Shown: positions 54,120-63,298 of the stretch, in pieces
Layout: the number at the start of each line of letters is the position of its first letter
Position numbering within the stretch: position 1 is the stretch's first letter
Assembly: GCA_965117025.1 (NCBI GenBank)
Contig: OZ220746.1
Coordinates: forward strand, 2,356,001 to 2,420,000
Reading direction: 5' to 3'
DNA length: 64,000 nt
Source of the DNA: VXPQ01 sp965117025
Lineage (GTDB): Bacteria; Bacteroidota; Rhodothermia; Rhodothermales; VXPQ01
The notes under the pieces: generated by a model
Databases searched by the model: none
Told to the model about the DNA's origin: nothing
Seen by the model: the letters and a program-made list of their open reading frames with translations, nothing else
Program-made: the position numbers and the translations under genes

Positions 54120-55058
54120 ATGCTCCGTACCTCTTTCGCATTCACCGCCTCGCTACTGCTCCTGACCGGGTGTGCTCCGCAGGCCGATCCGGACACCACG
54201 AATAATCCGACAGACGAAGCTGCTCCTGTGCTGTACAGTTCGCTGGAAACGATCGACATCGAAACGGGGGAACGCGAGGTCGTGCTCACGCTCCCTGCGC
54301 ATTTCGAGGCGCCCAACTGGTCGCCCGACGGGACGTATTTCCTGTTCAATTCGGGGGGCAGGATATTCCGGTTGCCGGTCGAAGGAGGCGAGCCCGCACT
54401 GGTCGACGCCGGATTCGCGGTGCGATCGAACAACGATCACGGCATCTCGCCGGATGGCAAGACGCTTATTATCAGCGACGGTACGGAAGAGGGGGTGTCT
54501 ATTATCTACACGCTGCCCATCGAAGGGGGCGAGCCGCGTCGCGTGACCGAACACGGCCCGTCTTACTGGCATGGTGTATCTCCGGATGGTCAGATGCTGG
54601 CTTACACGGGTCTGCGCAACGACGACTACGACATTTACGCGATCTCCGCGGAAGGCGGCGAGGAGACCCGGCTAACGACGGCTCCGGGGCTGGACGACGG
54701 GCCGGATTATTCGCCGGACGGGCGATACATCTACTTCAATTCGGTACGCACCGGCGCCATGCAGATCTATCGCATGGATGCGACCGGCGGCAATGTGGAA
54801 GCCCTCACCTCGGATCCTTATAACGACTGGTTTCCGCATCCGTCGCCCGACGGGAAATGGATTGCGTTTCTCTCGTACGAGCCGGATGTGGAAGGGCACC
54901 CGCCCAACAAGGACGTGATGCTGCGGATTATCCCGGCGGAGGGCGGCGAACCCCGCGTGCTGGCGCACCTCTTCGGGGGACAGGGTACGATCAATGTGCC
55001 GTCCTGGGCGCCCGACAGCAAACGGTTCGCGTTCGTCAGTTACAGACTGGAGGAATAA
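54120..55058 (+). CDS. TolB-like (PD40/WD40-like) beta-propeller lipoprotein
   Basis: This 312-residue lipoprotein starts at the ATG at 54120 (MLRTSFAFTASLLLLTGCAPQ, lipobox LTGC); the frame is open to 54018 through a repeat. Blades repeat the pattern xxSPDGxxxxFxS...IYxxxxxGGEPxRxT: NWSPDGTYFLFNSGGRIFRLPVEGGEP, HGISPDGKTLIISDG, DYSPDGRYIYFNSVRTGAMQIYRMDATGG, HPSPDGKWIAFLSYE. It is probably a surface or periplasmic binding propeller without known enzyme activity. Its last 19 bp overlap the convergent DUF547 gene. Confidence 0.82.
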   Translation: MLRTSFAFTASLLLLTGCAPQADPDTTNNPTDEAAPVLYSSLETIDIETGEREVVLTLPAHFEAPNWSPDGTYFLFNSGGRIFRLPVEGGEPALVDAGFAVRSNNDHGISPDGKTLIISDGTEEGVSIIYTLPIEGGEPRRVTEHGPSYWHGVSPDGQMLAYTGLRNDDYDIYAISAEGGEETRLTTAPGLDDGPDYSPDGRYIYFNSVRTGAMQIYRMDATGGNVEALTSDPYNDWFPHPSPDGKWIAFLSYEPDVEGHPPNKDVMLRIIPAEGGEPRVLAHLFGGQGTINVPSWAPDSKRFAFVSYRLEE

Positions 55059-55828
55059 TAGATATTCAAGGTCCAGTCGTAGTCGGTAAACCGGATGCGG
55101 GCCTTGCCGGAGGCGAGGAACGTACGTTCAGGGCCCGGCGGGAAAAAGCGCGCCAGATACCGGGTGATTTCGGCGTCGTTTTTTCCAAAATCCCTTGCGT
55201 ACCAGTCAAACACCTTGGTCAGGTATACGGTGTTGTCGGCAATGTCCACGCGGTTTTTTTCCGGGGAATCCAGTAAAAACCGTTTCGACTGATCGTTCAG
55301 TTGGTCATTGAGATGCGTGCCGATATACGCTTCCTGGCGCAGAGGCGGGCACGAGACAGCTGCGCAGACCAGCGCGAAATGAATGCGCGGGTCGTCGAAT
55401 TCCTTCCGGATGATTCCATGCTCGATGTCGTCGAGGGTGTACGTGACCCCGCCCACCTTCGCCAGAGGCTGGGTCCATGGGCCCTTTATCGCCAGCCCCA
55501 GCGTCTTGTTGATGTTGCGGATGCTTTCTCGCTCGTTGTGCAGGTTGATGAGTTCGATGGTCCAGGCGTTATAGGCGTTGAGCCAGAGGGCCAGTTGGCC
55601 ATTCCGGGATAGCGAAGCCGGATCGATGCGGTCCAGCAGTTCGAGATACTCGTCGAACGCTTCCGAGGCGGCGAAGGCGTCGTAATCGACCATGCCTTCG
55701 TAGGTCACATGGTTTTGCAGGAGCGTAGTGAAGATCGAATGGTCGACTCCTTGTGCCTGCGCCGGCTGCGATGCGGCATGCGCAAGGAGGAATACGAAGA
55801 GAGCGAGATAGGATCCAGTGTGCTTCAT
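55040..55828 (-). CDS. DUF547 exported protein
   Basis: This protein of 262 residues has a signal peptide (MKHTGSYLALFVFLLAHAASQPAQAQ) and a complete DUF547 domain. The domain shows VDYDAFAASEAFDEYLELLDRIDPASL, QLALWLNAYNAWTIELI, GGVTYTLDDIEHGIIR, DPRIHFALVCAAVSCPPLRQEAY, VYLTKVFDWYARDFG. The Cys pair in VCAAVSCPPL is a family feature. The function of DUF547 in bacteria is not established. It overlaps the convergent propeller gene by 19 bp. Confidence 0.85.
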   Translation of the reverse strand: MKHTGSYLALFVFLLAHAASQPAQAQGVDHSIFTTLLQNHVTYEGMVDYDAFAASEAFDEYLELLDRIDPASLSRNGQLALWLNAYNAWTIELINLHNERESIRNINKTLGLAIKGPWTQPLAKVGGVTYTLDDIEHGIIRKEFDDPRIHFALVCAAVSCPPLRQEAYIGTHLNDQLNDQSKRFLLDSPEKNRVDIADNTVYLTKVFDWYARDFGKNDAEITRYLARFFPPGPERTFLASGKARIRFTDYDWTLNIYYSSSL

Positions 55829-55903
55829 GGCATGTTGGCGGCAATGCCTGTCTTCGGTTTCAGAATGGACTATGTTGCACTATGTGATGCGGGGCGTCCG
55901 GTT

Positions 55904-57661
55904 TCAGTATCCGAGCGCGTTCCCGTCTTTACGCATATCGGCGCCTCCGTGATACACTCCTTGCTCGGCGCCCCAGAGGATGGCCTGGTACCCTCCGAAG
56001 TAATCGGTAGGGGCAAGAATGTGCCCCCGCCGGGCCAACTCCTCCCGTACTTCCGGCGCGATGCCGCTTTCGAGCGCCAGGCGTCCACCATCCGTCATGG
56101 TTCCGCCCGTAGGCTGTAGCGCGCTGGAGTGGCTGAACCGCGCCGCATCCCCGGCCTCCTGTACATTCATGCCGAATTCAATCATGTTCAGCAGCACCTG
56201 TACCTGTCCTTGCGGCTGGAACGGTCCTCCCATGACTCCGAAGGCCATAACCGGCTGCCCGTCGCGCATCACGAAACCGGGAATGATGGTATGGAAGGGG
56301 CGCTTGCCGGGAGCGTACACATTCGCATGATCCGGGTCGAGGGAGAACTGGGATCCCCGGCTTTGCAACGCGAATCCGAGGCCGTCCGGGGTCATGCCGC
56401 TGCCGAACTCGAAGAAATTGCTCTGGATGAGCGATACCATGTTTCCGTTCGCATCCGCAACCGTCAGGTACACGGTATCTCCGTGTTCGAGATCACCGGT
56501 CGCGATGCGTTGCATCGCCTGCGTCATGTCGATGCGGCCGCGTTGTTCGGCGGCGTATTCTTCCGAAAGCAGGCGTTCGAGAGGAATGTCCACGAAGGCC
56601 GGATCGGCGTAATGCCGGGCGCGGTCCGCGAAGGCGAGTTTTTTCGCTTCCACAAGGACATGGAGGTAATCGGCGGTATTATGTCCCAGCGACGCGAGGT
56701 CGAAGCCTTCGAGGATACGGAGCATCTGCAGCACCGCGATTCCCTGTCCGTTCGGGGGCAATTCATACACCTCGACATCCCGGTAGGGGACAGATACCGG
56801 GTCTACCCAGGTGCTTGTGTGCGTCTCGAAATCGGCTTTCCGAAGCGGCGTACTCGTGCGGCGGGCCCATGCGTCGATGGCGTCGGCAATGGGGCCCTCG
56901 TAGAATATGTCGCGTCCCCCTGCGGCAATCCGTTCGTACGTGGCGGCAAGATCGGGATTGCGGAAAATTTTACCTTCGGGCGGCATGCGCCCATCCACGA
57001 AATAGGTGTTTTCGAAGCTGCTGAGATCGCCGATTTCGTGGATATGATCCTTTAGCCGCTGGTGCGCCTGTGCCCACGAGAAGCCCACGACCTGTGTGAT
57101 GGGCGTTCCCTCACGGGCGTACCGGATAGCGGGAGCCAGCACGTCCTGCATCGGAAGCACCCCGAAGCGCTCGTGCAGCGTGAACCATCCGTCCACGGCG
57201 CCCGGTACGGAAACGGCAAGCGGTCCATGCAGCGGAATTCCGTCGGCCCCGTCCAGACGCTCCATGAGGTCATCCAGCGATTGCCCAAGGGGTGCGCGTC
57301 CGCTCGCATTCAGCCCATGGAGTTGTCCCGATGCTTCGTCCCACACGATCGCGAACAGGTCTCCGCCGATTCCGCAGTTGTTCGCTTCGACGAAACCCAG
57401 TACGGCGTTCGCGGCAATGGCGGCGTCCACCGCCGAGCCGCCCTGTTTCAGAATATCGATGGCGGTTTGCGTAGCCAACGGGTGGCTGGTGGAAGCCATG
57501 CCGTTTTGGCCGACCGCGGGGCTGCGTGTGGCGAAGGTGGCTCCGGTGAGGCGGTCTCCCCGCCCCGTGGGCAGTGCGCTTTGGTCGGAGGCGGGCTGGC
57601 AAGCCGTTTGCCAGACGAGCGCCGGAAGGATAAGGAGCATGAGCCGGCTGGTCGATCGCAT
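55904..57661 (-). CDS. ggt: gamma-glutamyltransferase
   Basis: This 585-residue enzyme has a lipoprotein-like signal (MRSTSRLMLLILPALVWQTAC) and the family order: large subunit with AIDILKQGGSAVDAAIAANAVLGFVEANNCGIGGDLFAIVWD, then the autocleavage site with nucleophile Thr396 in GDTVYLTVADANGNMVSLIQS. The small subunit follows (RGSQFSLDPDHANVYAPGKRPFHTIIPGFVMRDGQPVMAFGVMGG). It transfers or hydrolyses the gamma-glutamyl group of glutathione and related compounds in the periplasm. It is 4 bp downstream of infA on the same strand, an unusual pairing. Confidence 0.92.
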   Translation of the reverse strand: MRSTSRLMLLILPALVWQTACQPASDQSALPTGRGDRLTGATFATRSPAVGQNGMASTSHPLATQTAIDILKQGGSAVDAAIAANAVLGFVEANNCGIGGDLFAIVWDEASGQLHGLNASGRAPLGQSLDDLMERLDGADGIPLHGPLAVSVPGAVDGWFTLHERFGVLPMQDVLAPAIRYAREGTPITQVVGFSWAQAHQRLKDHIHEIGDLSSFENTYFVDGRMPPEGKIFRNPDLAATYERIAAGGRDIFYEGPIADAIDAWARRTSTPLRKADFETHTSTWVDPVSVPYRDVEVYELPPNGQGIAVLQMLRILEGFDLASLGHNTADYLHVLVEAKKLAFADRARHYADPAFVDIPLERLLSEEYAAEQRGRIDMTQAMQRIATGDLEHGDTVYLTVADANGNMVSLIQSNFFEFGSGMTPDGLGFALQSRGSQFSLDPDHANVYAPGKRPFHTIIPGFVMRDGQPVMAFGVMGGPFQPQGQVQVLLNMIEFGMNVQEAGDAARFSHSSALQPTGGTMTDGGRLALESGIAPEVREELARRGHILAPTDYFGGYQAILWGAEQGVYHGGADMRKDGNALGY

Positions 57662-57665
57662 GGTT

Positions 57666-57887
57666 TCAGCCCTTGTACCGGAACACGATGCGACCTTTGG
57701 AAAGGTCGTACGGAGAAATTTCGATGTCTACCCGGTCTCCGGGAATGATGCGGATGTAGTGTTTGCGCATCTTGCCGGAGAGCAGCCCGAGGATTTCGTG
57801 CCCATTGTCGAGCCGGACGCGGAACTGTGCGTTCGGCAGCGCCTCCGTCACGATGCCCTCCTGTTTGATTGCTTCCTGTTTCGCCAT
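57666..57887 (-). CDS. infA: translation initiation factor IF-1
   Basis: This 73-residue S1/OB-fold protein starts at the ATG at 57887 (MAKQEAIKQEGIVTEALPNAQFRVRLDNGHEILGLLSGKMRKHYIRIIPGDRVDIEISPYDLSKGRIVFRYKG); the frame is open to 57983. The sequence is typical of IF-1, with the conserved GKMRKHYIRI. In most bacteria infA lies near secY-rpmJ-rpsM; here it stands alone upstream of ggt with no ribosomal genes. It could be the only copy or a second copy, and the window cannot show which. Confidence 0.95.
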   Translation of the reverse strand: MAKQEAIKQEGIVTEALPNAQFRVRLDNGHEILGLLSGKMRKHYIRIIPGDRVDIEISPYDLSKGRIVFRYKG

Positions 57888-58131
57888 GTAATAAGGTATG
57901 TTTGCGGAATGCCGGATTGCGAGTGATACGGCAAGGCGGTTCGAAAGTGCCTTGCGCTCACAATTCGTTACATTTTGAGACATCTCGGACGCAAATCCGG
58001 GGTACTTACGGAACCGTATATTCCCGGAAAAATTTCAGTGTAAAAGATGTACCTTGAGCGTGTGAAAAAATTATTACGGATTTTCCCAAGCCCATTTTCC
58101 CCATGCGCTAAAGAAAAATCGGAGGCGCAAG

Positions 58132-59907
58132 ATGTATAGCGTACGCATGCGGTATCCCGTAATCGTGTCACGGCTTCTCCCTTGTGCGGCTCCGGTGCCC
58201 CGCTCCCCCGGAATCTTCACGAAAGCGGCAGGGGGAGCGTTTTTTCCCAGACGTTCTGTCCGTCTTGCACGGTATGCCCTTGCCGGCTTTGTGCTTCTGT
58301 TTGTGGTTTCCGCCGCAGAGGCTTCTTCGGGTCGATTTTTGCAGCAGCAGGCCGGGGACGGCAAGGCCGCGTCCGTTAGTGTGGAAGACGCGCGCGACAG
58401 AGTTTCCCGAACGGCGCGCGTTGCAGGGCGGGTTCCCTGTGTGGATGGAGAAGCCGCCGGATATCCCTGCAGGGATATGGATTTGCTGGCCTTCGTACCC
58501 CGGGAGGAGATGGAGGGATTTCCATGCCCTGGTTCAGGGGACTGCTTCAATGATATCTGGGGCTGGACCGATCCGGTTACGAGGGTCGAGTATGCGTTGC
58601 TCGGTCGGGTCGACGGTGTTGCATTTTTCGATCTTAGCGATCCCGAATATCCTTTCTTCGTCGGAATGTTACCGATGACGCCCGGCAGCCGCGCCAGCGG
58701 GTGGCGCGACGTAAAGGTCGTGAACAATCATGCCGTCATTGTAGCTGATTTCGCTGGCCCGCATGGCATGCAGGTGTTCGATCTTGCACAACTTCGGGAT
58801 GTGACGGATGCCCCGGTGGCCTTCGATCCTACTGCCGTGTACGATAGCTTCAGTTGGGCGCATAATGTAGTTGTCAACGATATCTCGGATCATGTATATA
58901 TCGTGGGCATACAGGGTGCTCAGCAGACACCGTCCGGATTTTCATGCGGTGCGGGCCCGCATATCGTGGACATGAGCGATCCGGCGCAGCCCACATTTGC
59001 CGGGTGCTACAATCCTTCCCCGGGCCGGGGGTACACGCACGATGCGCAATGCGTTCGGTACAGCGGGCCGGATACGAGATACGCCGGGAAAGATATTTGC
59101 TTCAGTTCCGATGAGAAGGGCGGAGCCATTACGGACGTAACGGACCCGGCTTCGCCTGAAGAACTCGGGATGTTCACATACCCGAATTTCGCCTACACGC
59201 ACCAGGGATGGCTGACGGAGGATCAGCGCTATCTTTTCGTAAACGACGAACAGGATGAGGGTGATGAGGCTAAGACCCGGACCCTGATCTTCGATGTGCA
59301 GGAGTTAGACGACCCCGTTTTTGTGGGTAACTGGTATGGGCCTACCACAGCCATAGATCATAACCTGTACATCCATGAAGGCAAGTTGTATGAAGCAAAC
59401 TATACGGCCGGATTGCGGGTCATGGATATTTCCTACGACGGCGCGGTGTCGCCCGATGACATTCGCGAAGTGGCTTATTTCGATGTCTATCCTCAATCGG
59501 ATCTACCAGGCTTTATAGGTTCCTGGAGCAGTTATCCCTTTTTCGAGAGCGGAATCATTGTGGTTTCCAGCATGGATGACGGGTTATTCGTTCTTGCGCC
59601 GTCCTTATCGGTAGGCGTAAGTGCAGAGAGCGAGGAACTTCCGACCGAAGTGGCGCTTCTTGGCAACTATCCGAACCCGTTCAATCCAGAGACGACGATA
59701 CGCTATGCGTTGCCGCAAGCCGGCAACGTGCGCCTTGCGGTGTACGATTTACTCGGGCAGGAAGTGGCGGTGCTTGTCGACGGTTCCCGGCCCGCGGGCC
59801 ATCACACGGTGCGGTTTGACGGGGACGATTTGCCGAGCGGTTCGTACGTGTACCGCTTACAGGTCGGGGAGGAGGTCGGGGCTCGCACGATGATGCTGGT
59901 CAAATAG
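58132..59907 (+). CDS. T9SS-secreted choice-of-anchor B (LVIVD-type) protein, copy 1
   Basis: This 591-residue protein starts at the ATG at 58132 (GGAGG 7 bp upstream). A signal region is around residues 40-65 (RLARYALAGFVLLFVVSAAEAS). The body has LVIVD-like repeats typical of choice-of-anchor B proteins: NDIWGWTDPVTRVEYALLGRVDGVAFFDLSDPEYPFFVG, WRDVKVVNNHAVIVAD, GMQVFDLAQLRDV, YTHDAQCVRYSGPDTRYAGKDICF, AYTHQGWLTEDQRYLFVNDEQDE. A T9SS sorting domain (NYPNPFNPETTIRYALP, VYDLLGQEVAVLVDGSRPAGHHTVRF, LPSGSYVYRL) ends it. The long N-terminus before the hydrophobic stretch is unusual. It is secreted; function unknown. Confidence 0.85.
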   Translation: MYSVRMRYPVIVSRLLPCAAPVPRSPGIFTKAAGGAFFPRRSVRLARYALAGFVLLFVVSAAEASSGRFLQQQAGDGKAASVSVEDARDRVSRTARVAGRVPCVDGEAAGYPCRDMDLLAFVPREEMEGFPCPGSGDCFNDIWGWTDPVTRVEYALLGRVDGVAFFDLSDPEYPFFVGMLPMTPGSRASGWRDVKVVNNHAVIVADFAGPHGMQVFDLAQLRDVTDAPVAFDPTAVYDSFSWAHNVVVNDISDHVYIVGIQGAQQTPSGFSCGAGPHIVDMSDPAQPTFAGCYNPSPGRGYTHDAQCVRYSGPDTRYAGKDICFSSDEKGGAITDVTDPASPEELGMFTYPNFAYTHQGWLTEDQRYLFVNDEQDEGDEAKTRTLIFDVQELDDPVFVGNWYGPTTAIDHNLYIHEGKLYEANYTAGLRVMDISYDGAVSPDDIREVAYFDVYPQSDLPGFIGSWSSYPFFESGIIVVSSMDDGLFVLAPSLSVGVSAESEELPTEVALLGNYPNPFNPETTIRYALPQAGNVRLAVYDLLGQEVAVLVDGSRPAGHHTVRFDGDDLPSGSYVYRLQVGEEVGARTMMLVK

Positions 59908-59979
59908 GTGGCTGGCCGTTCTTTTTCGGATATTCATCAGGGTTTTTCCCCGTGCGCTGACAAAAAACGGAGAGGCGAC

Positions 59980-61761
59980 ATGTATAATGTACGCACGCGA
60001 TATACCGTAAACGCCTCCTCGTTTCTCTCTTGCACGATTCTGGCGTTCCACTTCCCCGGAATCTTCATGAAAGCGATTAGGAGGGATGTTTTTTCCGGAC
60101 GTTCTGTCCGTTTCGCGGGGTACGTCCTTGCTGGTCTTGTGTTTCTGTCGGGCGTTTCCGTTGCAGAGGCTTCTTCCGGTCGATTTTTCCGGCAGCAGGT
60201 CGCCGATGGCAAAGCTGCGCCCGTTCGCGTGGAAGACGGGAACGACGGAGTTTCCCGAACGGTGCGCATTGAGGGGCGGGTTCCCTGTGTGGATGGAGAA
60301 GCCGCCGGGTATCCCTGCAAGGACCTGGACTTGCTGGCTGTTGTCCCCCGGGAGGAGATGGAGGGATTTCCATGCCCTGATTCGGGGAACTGCTTCAATG
60401 ACATCTGGGGCTGGACCGATCCGGTGACGAGGGTCGAGTATGTGTTGCTCGGCCGGGTCGACGGTGTTGCATTTTTCGATCTGAGCGATCCCGAATATCC
60501 TTTCTTCGTCGGCATGCTGCCGATGACGCCCGATAGCCGGCCCAGCTCGTGGCGCGATATAAAGGTCGTGAACGGTCATGCCGTCATTGTGGCCGATGCT
60601 GCCTACTCGCATGGTATGCAGGTGTTTGACCTTGCGCAACTTCGGGATGTAACGGATGCTCCGGCGACCTTCGAGCCCACTGCCTTGTACGACGCCTTCG
60701 ATTCGGCGCATAATCTGGTGGTCAACGAAGCAACGTATGAGGTATATATCGTCGGCATACAGGGGCGCCAGACTGTGCCGCCGGGATTTTCCTGCGGCCC
60801 CGGGTCGCATATCGTGGACATGAGCGATCCGGCGCAACCCGCGTTTGCAGGGTGCTACAATCCCTCCCCGGGCCGGGGGTACACGCACGATGCGCAATGC
60901 GTTCGGTACCGCGGGCCGGATACGAGATACGCCGGGAAAGATATTTGCTTCAGTTCCGACGAGGATGGCGGAGCCATTACGGATGTCACGGACCCGGCTT
61001 CGCCTGAAGAACTCGGGATGTTCACATACCCGGATTTCGGCTACACGCACCAGGGATGGCTGACGGAGGATCACCGCTATCTTTTCGTCAACGACGAATT
61101 CGATGAGCGCAATGGAGAGGCTTCTTCAACCCGCACCCTGATTTTCGATGTGCAGGAACTGGACGACCCCGTTTTTTTGGACGCCTGGTATGGGTCAACC
61201 ACCGCTACAGATCATAACCTGTACATTCGCGGGGACAAATTGTACGAAGCGAACTATACGGCCGGATTGCGCGTCATGGATATTTCCTATGACAGGGGGT
61301 TGTCGCCCGGCGCGATCCGCGAAGTGGCGTACTTCGATGTGTATCCTGCCTCGGATGAACCATATACTGTCGGGGCGTGGAGCAGTTATCCCTGGTTTGA
61401 AAGTGGAATCATTGCGGTGTCCAGCAGAGTGGGCGGGTTGTTTATTCTGGCGCCGTCCTTATCGGTAGGCGTAAGCGCAGAGAGCGAGGAATTGCCCGCT
61501 GAAGTGAAGCTTACAGGTAACTACCCCAATCCGTTCAATCCGGAGACGACGATACGGTATGCCTTGCCGCAGGCCGGTAAAGTCCGTCTTGTGGTGTACG
61601 ATCTGCTCGGGCAGGAAGTGGCGATACTCGTCGACGGTTCCCGGCCTGCGGGCCATCACACAGTGCGGTTCGACGGGGATGATTTGCCGAGCGGTTCGTA
61701 CGTGTACCGTTTACAGGTCGGGGAAGAGGTCGTAGTCCGCACGATGACGCTGGTCAAATAA
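59980..61761 (+). CDS. T9SS-secreted choice-of-anchor B (LVIVD-type) protein, copy 2
   Basis: This is the tandem paralogue of the preceding gene, 593 residues from the ATG at 59980 (MYNVRTRYTVNASSF, with GAGAGG upstream); the frame is open to 59908. It has the same order: leader, hydrophobic signal (FAGYVLAGLVFLSGVSVAEAS), LVIVD-type repeats (NDIWGWTDPVTRVEYVLLGRVDGVAFFDLSDPEYPFFVG; GYTHQGWLTEDHRYLFVND) and T9SS sorting domain ending TMTLVK. The leaders also align (the TTTTTCC..GTGCGCT motif before each), so the duplication includes the promoter region. No frameshift is seen. Confidence 0.85.
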   Translation: MYNVRTRYTVNASSFLSCTILAFHFPGIFMKAIRRDVFSGRSVRFAGYVLAGLVFLSGVSVAEASSGRFFRQQVADGKAAPVRVEDGNDGVSRTVRIEGRVPCVDGEAAGYPCKDLDLLAVVPREEMEGFPCPDSGNCFNDIWGWTDPVTRVEYVLLGRVDGVAFFDLSDPEYPFFVGMLPMTPDSRPSSWRDIKVVNGHAVIVADAAYSHGMQVFDLAQLRDVTDAPATFEPTALYDAFDSAHNLVVNEATYEVYIVGIQGRQTVPPGFSCGPGSHIVDMSDPAQPAFAGCYNPSPGRGYTHDAQCVRYRGPDTRYAGKDICFSSDEDGGAITDVTDPASPEELGMFTYPDFGYTHQGWLTEDHRYLFVNDEFDERNGEASSTRTLIFDVQELDDPVFLDAWYGSTTATDHNLYIRGDKLYEANYTAGLRVMDISYDRGLSPGAIREVAYFDVYPASDEPYTVGAWSSYPWFESGIIAVSSRVGGLFILAPSLSVGVSAESEELPAEVKLTGNYPNPFNPETTIRYALPQAGKVRLVVYDLLGQEVAILVDGSRPAGHHTVRFDGDDLPSGSYVYRLQVGEEVVVRTMTLVK

Positions 61762-61812
61762 GAAAAGTTGGCCGTATCTTGCTCAGGGTATTCACTGAGG
61801 CTGTATTTTTCC

Positions 61813-63294
61813 ATGATGCGTGCTATTCGTTTTCTCTTTTCCGGCTTTGCACTGTGTGCGTTGGCGGTCGTGTGGGCGGCCTGCGGCGGTTCCGAACAAG
61901 CGGCTCCGCCGCCCAACATTGTAGTCATCCTTGCGGACGATATGGGATACGGCGATCCGGGCGCCTGGAATCCGGATTCGAAGGTTCCGACGCCGCACAT
62001 CGACCGGCTGGCGGCGGAGGGTATGCGTTTCACGGACGCCCATTCGCCGTCCGCCGTATGCACGCCCACGCGCTACGGATTGCTTACCGGACGATACGCC
62101 TGGCGGACCCGCCTGACACAAGGTGTCCTGGTGGGCTATTCCCCCAACCTGATCGACACGACCCGCCTGACGCTTCCCGGGATGTTGCGACAAGCCGGTT
62201 ATGCGACGGCAGGCATCGGCAAATGGCATCTGGGGCTGGGGGACGCCGAACGGACCGACTATGCCCAGCCACTCCGTCCGGGACCGGTTTCCCTGGGATT
62301 CGATTATTACTTCGGTATTCCGTCCTCGCTTGACTTCGAACCATATGTATGGTTCGAAAACGACCGGGTCGAGCAATTGCCCACGGATTCCATAGAGGCT
62401 TCCCGGCCCTGTTGCAAGGAAGACTTTTACCGGGGAGGCGGCATTGCGCCGGATTTCCGGCATGTGGATGTGCTGCCCCGTACCGTCGAGAAGTCCGTGG
62501 AATATGTGATGCAGGCGGGTGACAAGCCGTTTTTTCTGTACGTTCCCTTCTCCGCACCGCATACGCCCTGGCTGCCGACCGAGCCGTTCCTGGGGAGCAG
62601 CGGTGCCGGGACCTACGGCGATTTCGCGGTGCAAGTGGATGCCGGGGTGGGGGATATCCTCAACGCACTGGACGAGGCGGGCGTCGCGGAAAATACACTG
62701 GTCGTGTTCACCAGCGACAATGGCGCCCACTGGCTTCCGTACGAAATCGAAATGTTCGACCACCGGGCGAATCTTGACTGGCGCGGGATGAAGGCGGACA
62801 TTTACGAAGGCGGGCACCGCGTGCCCTTTGTCGCCCGCTGGCCGGGCAGGATCGAAGCAGGCTCGGTGAGCCATGAACTGATCTCGCTCGTCGATCTGAT
62901 GGCGACGTTTGCCTCCGTTACCGGGCAGATGCTTCCCGACGATGCAGGCGAAGACAGCTACGATCTGACGCCCGTGCTGCTGGGTGAATCTCTGGAAGGA
63001 CCCATCCGCGAGGCCACCGTGCATCACTCGGTCAACGGCACATTCGCTATCCGGCAGGGCTCCTGGAAGCTGATCGAAGGACTCGGATCGGGCGGTTTCA
63101 CACAGCCTGTATCCGTCGAGCCGGGCCCGGGAGATCCGCCGGGACAGTTGTACCACCTTGGAGACGATCCGGGCGAGACGAACAATCTGTATGCAGAGCA
63201 CCCGGAAGTCGTCGAAAGGCTATCCGCCTTGCTCGCCCGGTACCGGGAACAGGGATACAGCCGCCCAATGACCGGGGCCCCCGCTCAACACTGA
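61813..63294 (+). CDS. sulfatase lipoprotein
   Basis: This is an arylsulfatase-type enzyme of 493 residues, from the ATG at 61813 (MMRAIRFLFSGFALCALAVVWAACGG, lipobox with Cys24); the frame runs to 61768. It has the metal site PPNIVVILADDMGYGD, the CTPTRYGLLTGRYAWR motif with Cys83 as the formylglycine precursor, GKWHLGLGD, VVFTSDNGAHW and WRGMKADIYEGGHRVPFVARWPG. It would remove sulfate from polysaccharides at the cell surface or periplasm. It is different from the sulfatase in the thi cluster. It is followed 4 bp later by a serine hydrolase gene. Confidence 0.92.
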   Translation: MMRAIRFLFSGFALCALAVVWAACGGSEQAAPPPNIVVILADDMGYGDPGAWNPDSKVPTPHIDRLAAEGMRFTDAHSPSAVCTPTRYGLLTGRYAWRTRLTQGVLVGYSPNLIDTTRLTLPGMLRQAGYATAGIGKWHLGLGDAERTDYAQPLRPGPVSLGFDYYFGIPSSLDFEPYVWFENDRVEQLPTDSIEASRPCCKEDFYRGGGIAPDFRHVDVLPRTVEKSVEYVMQAGDKPFFLYVPFSAPHTPWLPTEPFLGSSGAGTYGDFAVQVDAGVGDILNALDEAGVAENTLVVFTSDNGAHWLPYEIEMFDHRANLDWRGMKADIYEGGHRVPFVARWPGRIEAGSVSHELISLVDLMATFASVTGQMLPDDAGEDSYDLTPVLLGESLEGPIREATVHHSVNGTFAIRQGSWKLIEGLGSGGFTQPVSVEPGPGDPPGQLYHLGDDPGETNNLYAEHPEVVERLSALLARYREQGYSRPMTGAPAQH

Positions 63295-63298
63295 TATA

